A DNA stretch of 33,383 nucleotides from an uncultured Bacilli bacterium (GTDB lineage Bacteria > Bacillota_I > Bacilli_A > RF39 > UBA660). The first letter of the stretch is position 1. Every line of letters begins with the position of its first letter. This document shows, piece by piece, positions 30,893-33,383 of the stretch. The notes below the pieces were generated by a model that had not been told where the DNA came from, made no database searches, and saw only the letters and a program-made list of their open reading frames with translations. A program made the position numbers and the translations under genes. The stretch covers positions 1 through 33,383 of the forward strand of contig CAOLUI010000011.1 of the NCBI GenBank assembly GCA_948479395.1. The letters run 5' to 3'.

Positions 30893-32405
30893 ATTCTTCG
30901 CCTTGTACAATTAGACTTTCACTGTCTTTCATTTCTTTAGGAACTGTTATATCCATATATTCTAATATAGTTGGAGCAATATTAGTTAAATCACCTTCTT
31001 TTTTTAAGGTTATATTATTATCAGTTATAATAAAAGGAACTTTTGCAGTAGTATGAGTAGTTACAATATTATTGTTATCATCAAGCATCTTATCAACATT
31101 TCCGTGATCGGCAGTGATAATTACTTTATAAAAATTATTTTCAGCCTCTTCTATTATTTTGCCTAAACACATATCCACAGTTATAACTGATTTTACAGCG
31201 GCATCATAATTTCCTGTATGACCAACCATATCAGGATTAGCAAAATTTACTAAAATAAAATCAACATCTTTTTGCATACAATAAATAGTTCTTTTTGTAA
31301 CATCTACGGCACTCATTCTGGGATCTAAGTCATAAGTTTTTATTTTTAATGAGGGAATTAAATATTTATTGCAATTTTCTAAGTTACCATTGTATTCTCC
31401 GTCAAAAAAATAAGTTACATGAGCGTATTTTTCGGTTTCGGCAATTCTAGCTTGAGTAAGACCTAATTTTGCTAAATATATACCTAAAGGATTTTCAATT
31501 TTTTTATTTTCTAGAAAAGTAATAGTAGGAATTTTTTTATCAATTGACACGAAAGAATAAACTGAAAGGTTATTATATTTCTTTACAGGAAATTTATCAT
31601 ATTTAGGATTTACAAAACAATCAAGAATTTGTTTAGCGCGATCAGTACGATAATTCATCCAAATTAAAGTATCATTATCTTTTATTATTCCTTCTGGTTC
31701 TACCAGTATAGGAGGTAAAAATTCATCAGTTACTTTCTTTTGATAACTTTTTTCTAACACTTTTTTGATATCTTTAGTTTTTAGTCCTTTACCTAAGGCC
31801 ACTAAATCATAATAATATTTGGTTCGATCTAATTTGTTATCCCGGTCCATAGCCGTATATCTTCCACAAATGGTAGCTATTTTACCGATTTTTGTTTCCG
31901 CTAATTTTTTTTCTAAACGTTCTATATATTTATAAGCAGAGGTTGTACTTGTATCTCTTCCATCTGTAATGATATGAAAATAAATTTCTTTTATCTCATT
32001 TTTTATTAAATGATCATATAATTTAAAAAAATGTTCTATATCGCTGTGCACTAGGCCATCACTAAATAGCCCCATAATATGAAGACGTGAATTATTTTTT
32101 TTAGTTTCTTCAATTAATTTAATAAATTTTTCATCTTTATCAATTTGATTGTCTAAAAATTCGTGAATACGATCAATATCTTGAAGTAATTTTCTTCCCG
32201 CTCCAATAGTCATATGACCAACTTCGCTATTACCAAATTGCCCTGGTAATAAACCTACAGCTTCTTCTGATGCTGCAAGAGTGGAATGTGGATATTTTTG
32301 CCACAAGTTATAAAAATTTTTAGGATCAGCTTCGATAATGGCATTTCCATGTTCTTCTTCTCTTAATCCAAAACCATCTAGTATAACCATTAATATTTTT
32401 TTCAT
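30891..32405 (-). CDS. gpmI: 2,3-bisphosphoglycerate-independent phosphoglycerate mutase
   Basis: Converts 3- to 2-phosphoglycerate in glycolysis, using two Mn ions and a phosphoserine intermediate. The alkaline-phosphatase-like fold is clear: MVILDGFGLR with Asp10, GNSEVGH with catalytic Ser60, and the phosphatase-side ligands in NFANPDMVGHTGN and ITADHGN. Substrate residues TDGRDTSTTSA and MDRDNKLDRT are present. 504 residues is normal. It has its own promoter overlapping the upstream terminator, and it is separated from the ribosomal operon by a terminator. Other glycolytic genes are not in the window. Confidence 0.97.
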   Translation of the reverse strand: MKKILMVILDGFGLREEEHGNAIIEADPKNFYNLWQKYPHSTLAASEEAVGLLPGQFGNSEVGHMTIGAGRKLLQDIDRIHEFLDNQIDKDEKFIKLIEETKKNNSRLHIMGLFSDGLVHSDIEHFFKLYDHLIKNEIKEIYFHIITDGRDTSTTSAYKYIERLEKKLAETKIGKIATICGRYTAMDRDNKLDRTKYYYDLVALGKGLKTKDIKKVLEKSYQKKVTDEFLPPILVEPEGIIKDNDTLIWMNYRTDRAKQILDCFVNPKYDKFPVKKYNNLSVYSFVSIDKKIPTITFLENKKIENPLGIYLAKLGLTQARIAETEKYAHVTYFFDGEYNGNLENCNKYLIPSLKIKTYDLDPRMSAVDVTKRTIYCMQKDVDFILVNFANPDMVGHTGNYDAAVKSVITVDMCLGKIIEEAENNFYKVIITADHGNVDKMLDDNNNIVTTHTTAKVPFIITDNNITLKKEGDLTNIAPTILEYMDITVPKEMKDSESLIVQGEE

Positions 32406-32429
32406 TAATCATCACCATTTATAAAAATA

Positions 32430-32458
32430 ATACTACCATATAAAAAATAAAAACTCAA
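32430..32458 (-). promoter_or_regulatory. Candidate promoter of gpmI
   Basis: TTGAGT (32453-32458), 17-bp spacer, TAGTAT (32430-32435). The -35 lies inside the arm of the upstream terminator. Confidence 0.4.
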
Positions 32459-32480
32459 TTAGCTAAACTAATTAAGTTTT
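32443..32480 (-). terminator. Terminator of the surface-protein gene
   Basis: 13-bp stem (32450-32462 with 32468-32480, one G-T pair), 5-base loop, then a T-rich run on the minus strand. The strongest hairpin in the window. Confidence 0.85.
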
Positions 32481-32488
32481 GTCGATTA

Positions 32489-33383
32489 TTAATTAACTTT
32501 CAACATAAGTGGGGAAGCACTTGTACCTTTTCCTCCGCTTTCTATTTCTATATCAGGATTTAAATATAGCGATGGACTCGCCGCAAACAAATCGTACGCA
32601 CCACTATAATACACGTACCCTTTCAAACTCACAAAGAAGATACTGACGTCATTGGAAGAATTCGGCATTAATGTCCATTGTGTAATACTACCTAACAACC
32701 AGTCGTTTGTTTTACAATCACTTACTCCACTTCCATCCCAACTATATAAACTTGTATTTAAACAAGTGCTTCTATCAGTTGTTGCTCCTCCACTTGTTGC
32801 ATACCCATAATCACTTGGATACATTAATCCGACTTTACCTGTCCATTTTGTGGGTCTTCCACTATATACTTTTATTCCTCTTTCTAATTGATAAAATTCT
32901 TTAACTTTTTTTGAACCAGAATCAGAATCACTTCCTCCTAAGTTCCAGACACTTTCACTTATCATACTTTTGGAATCTTCTGTTAGCCCTATAGACCTAA
33001 AATTACATGCTGTCGTTGCTCCAGTTTGTCCATATGGACATGTTCCACTTGTTCTGTTCCAATATGCTCCTTCATTTAATACTTTTTGTAAAGCGCTATC
33101 ACTCCAATCATTTTTAGATTCATCTATATATTTTTCACTACCCCGTCTACTATCCCAGGAATATGTCCCTATACTCTTACTTCTGATTAATTTAACCTTA
33201 TCTTCTTTTGTTCCATCAGCATTTTCTATATCTTTCATGACTCCAATTATCCGCCATAATTCATTATTGAATGATACATAATTATTTGGATTTTTTCCTA
33301 TATACCTTAAATTACCATAATCATCTTCTGAAGTTGTAAGATAAAAGTGTACACAAAAAAAGTGTATACTTTTATTTTTGATA
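32489..33383 (-). CDS. Pilin-associated surface protein, C-terminal part (N-terminus missing or disrupted)
   Basis: The frame is open to the window edge, so the ATG at 33238 is probably internal: upstream codons DDYGNLRYIGKNPNNYVSFN lead into it and look like true protein. The domain has NNELWRIIGVM, YSWDSRRG, a SGTCPYGQ and TACNFRS Cys pair, YPSDYGYATSGG, CLNTSLYSW/SDCKTNDWL, and the ending SPSLYLNPDIEIESGGKG. This is the set of motifs I know from secreted or pilin-tethered proteins of gut Firmicutes (DUF6273-like, inference). The Cys pairs suggest disulfides outside the cell. The first 15 or so codons at the edge (33340-33383) do not look like that family and contain an inverted repeat, so the gene may be broken. 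Confidence 0.65.
   Translation of the reverse strand, partial: IKNKSIHFFCVHFYLTTSEDDYGNLRYIGKNPNNYVSFNNELWRIIGVMKDIENADGTKEDKVKLIRSKSIGTYSWDSRRGSEKYIDESKNDWSDSALQKVLNEGAYWNRTSGTCPYGQTGATTACNFRSIGLTEDSKSMISESVWNLGGSDSDSGSKKVKEFYQLERGIKVYSGRPTKWTGKVGLMYPSDYGYATSGGATTDRSTCLNTSLYSWDGSGVSDCKTNDWLLGSITQWTLMPNSSNDVSIFFVSLKGYVYYSGAYDLFAASPSLYLNPDIEIESGGKGTSASPLMLKVN

Overview
This is a very AT-rich window in which every recognisable gene lies on the minus strand, so the biological reading direction is from 33383 down to 1. Strong Shine-Dalgarno sites, a Firmicutes-type S10-spc-alpha ribosomal order, TGG for tryptophan and TGA used as a stop (for example secY into adk) point to a low-GC, Bacilli-related bacterium with the standard code. 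It could be a gut lineage near RF39, Erysipelotrichales or Acholeplasmatales, but the lineage is inference and cannot be fixed from this sequence alone. A missing rpmD (L30) also fits reduced Bacilli and Mollicutes-like genomes.

Layout in transcription order. (1) 33383-32489: the C-terminal part of a disulfide-rich, pilin-associated surface protein whose upstream part is missing or disrupted. (2) 32405-30891: gpmI, phosphoglycerate mutase. (3) 30828-16725: one long ribosomal operon, starting at a strong promoter with a structured S10 leader and running rpsJ-rplC-rplD-rplW-rplB-rpsS-rplV-rpsC-rplP-rpmC-rpsQ-rplN-rplX-rplE-rpsN-rpsH-rplF-rplR-rpsE-rplO-secY-adk-map-infA-rpmJ-rpsM-rpsK-rpoA-rplQ, closed by a hairpin terminator at the rplQ stop. 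(4) 16707-11390: six little-known genes. They are a 68-residue protein, a cytosolic HELTH-motif metallopeptidase candidate, a PH-like protein, a single-pass membrane protein, a three-LysM protein and a five-pass membrane protein. (5) 11292-11219: tRNA-Cys with its own promoter and terminator.

(6) 11032-5978 is the most distinctive region. Three proteins carry SipW-type signal sequences: two TasA/camelysin-like proteins, and a 738-residue protein with 42 calcium-loop repeats arranged in cysteine-capped super-modules and ending in a TasA-like beta domain. A SipW/ER-type signal peptidase with a long basic tail sits among them, and a small PH-like protein follows. Together they look like a self-contained secreted matrix, fibre or adhesin system processed by its own signal peptidase.

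(7) 5881-345: a dCMP deaminase, an orphan protein overlapping an ASCH-domain protein, uvrB (with a dyad-bearing upstream region) and a CBS-DRTGG family II pyrophosphatase. (8) 265-1: the N-terminal part of a type IV prepilin cut by the window edge. Transcription units are packed tightly, and at several junctions the -35 of the next promoter sits inside or directly after the terminator of the previous unit.
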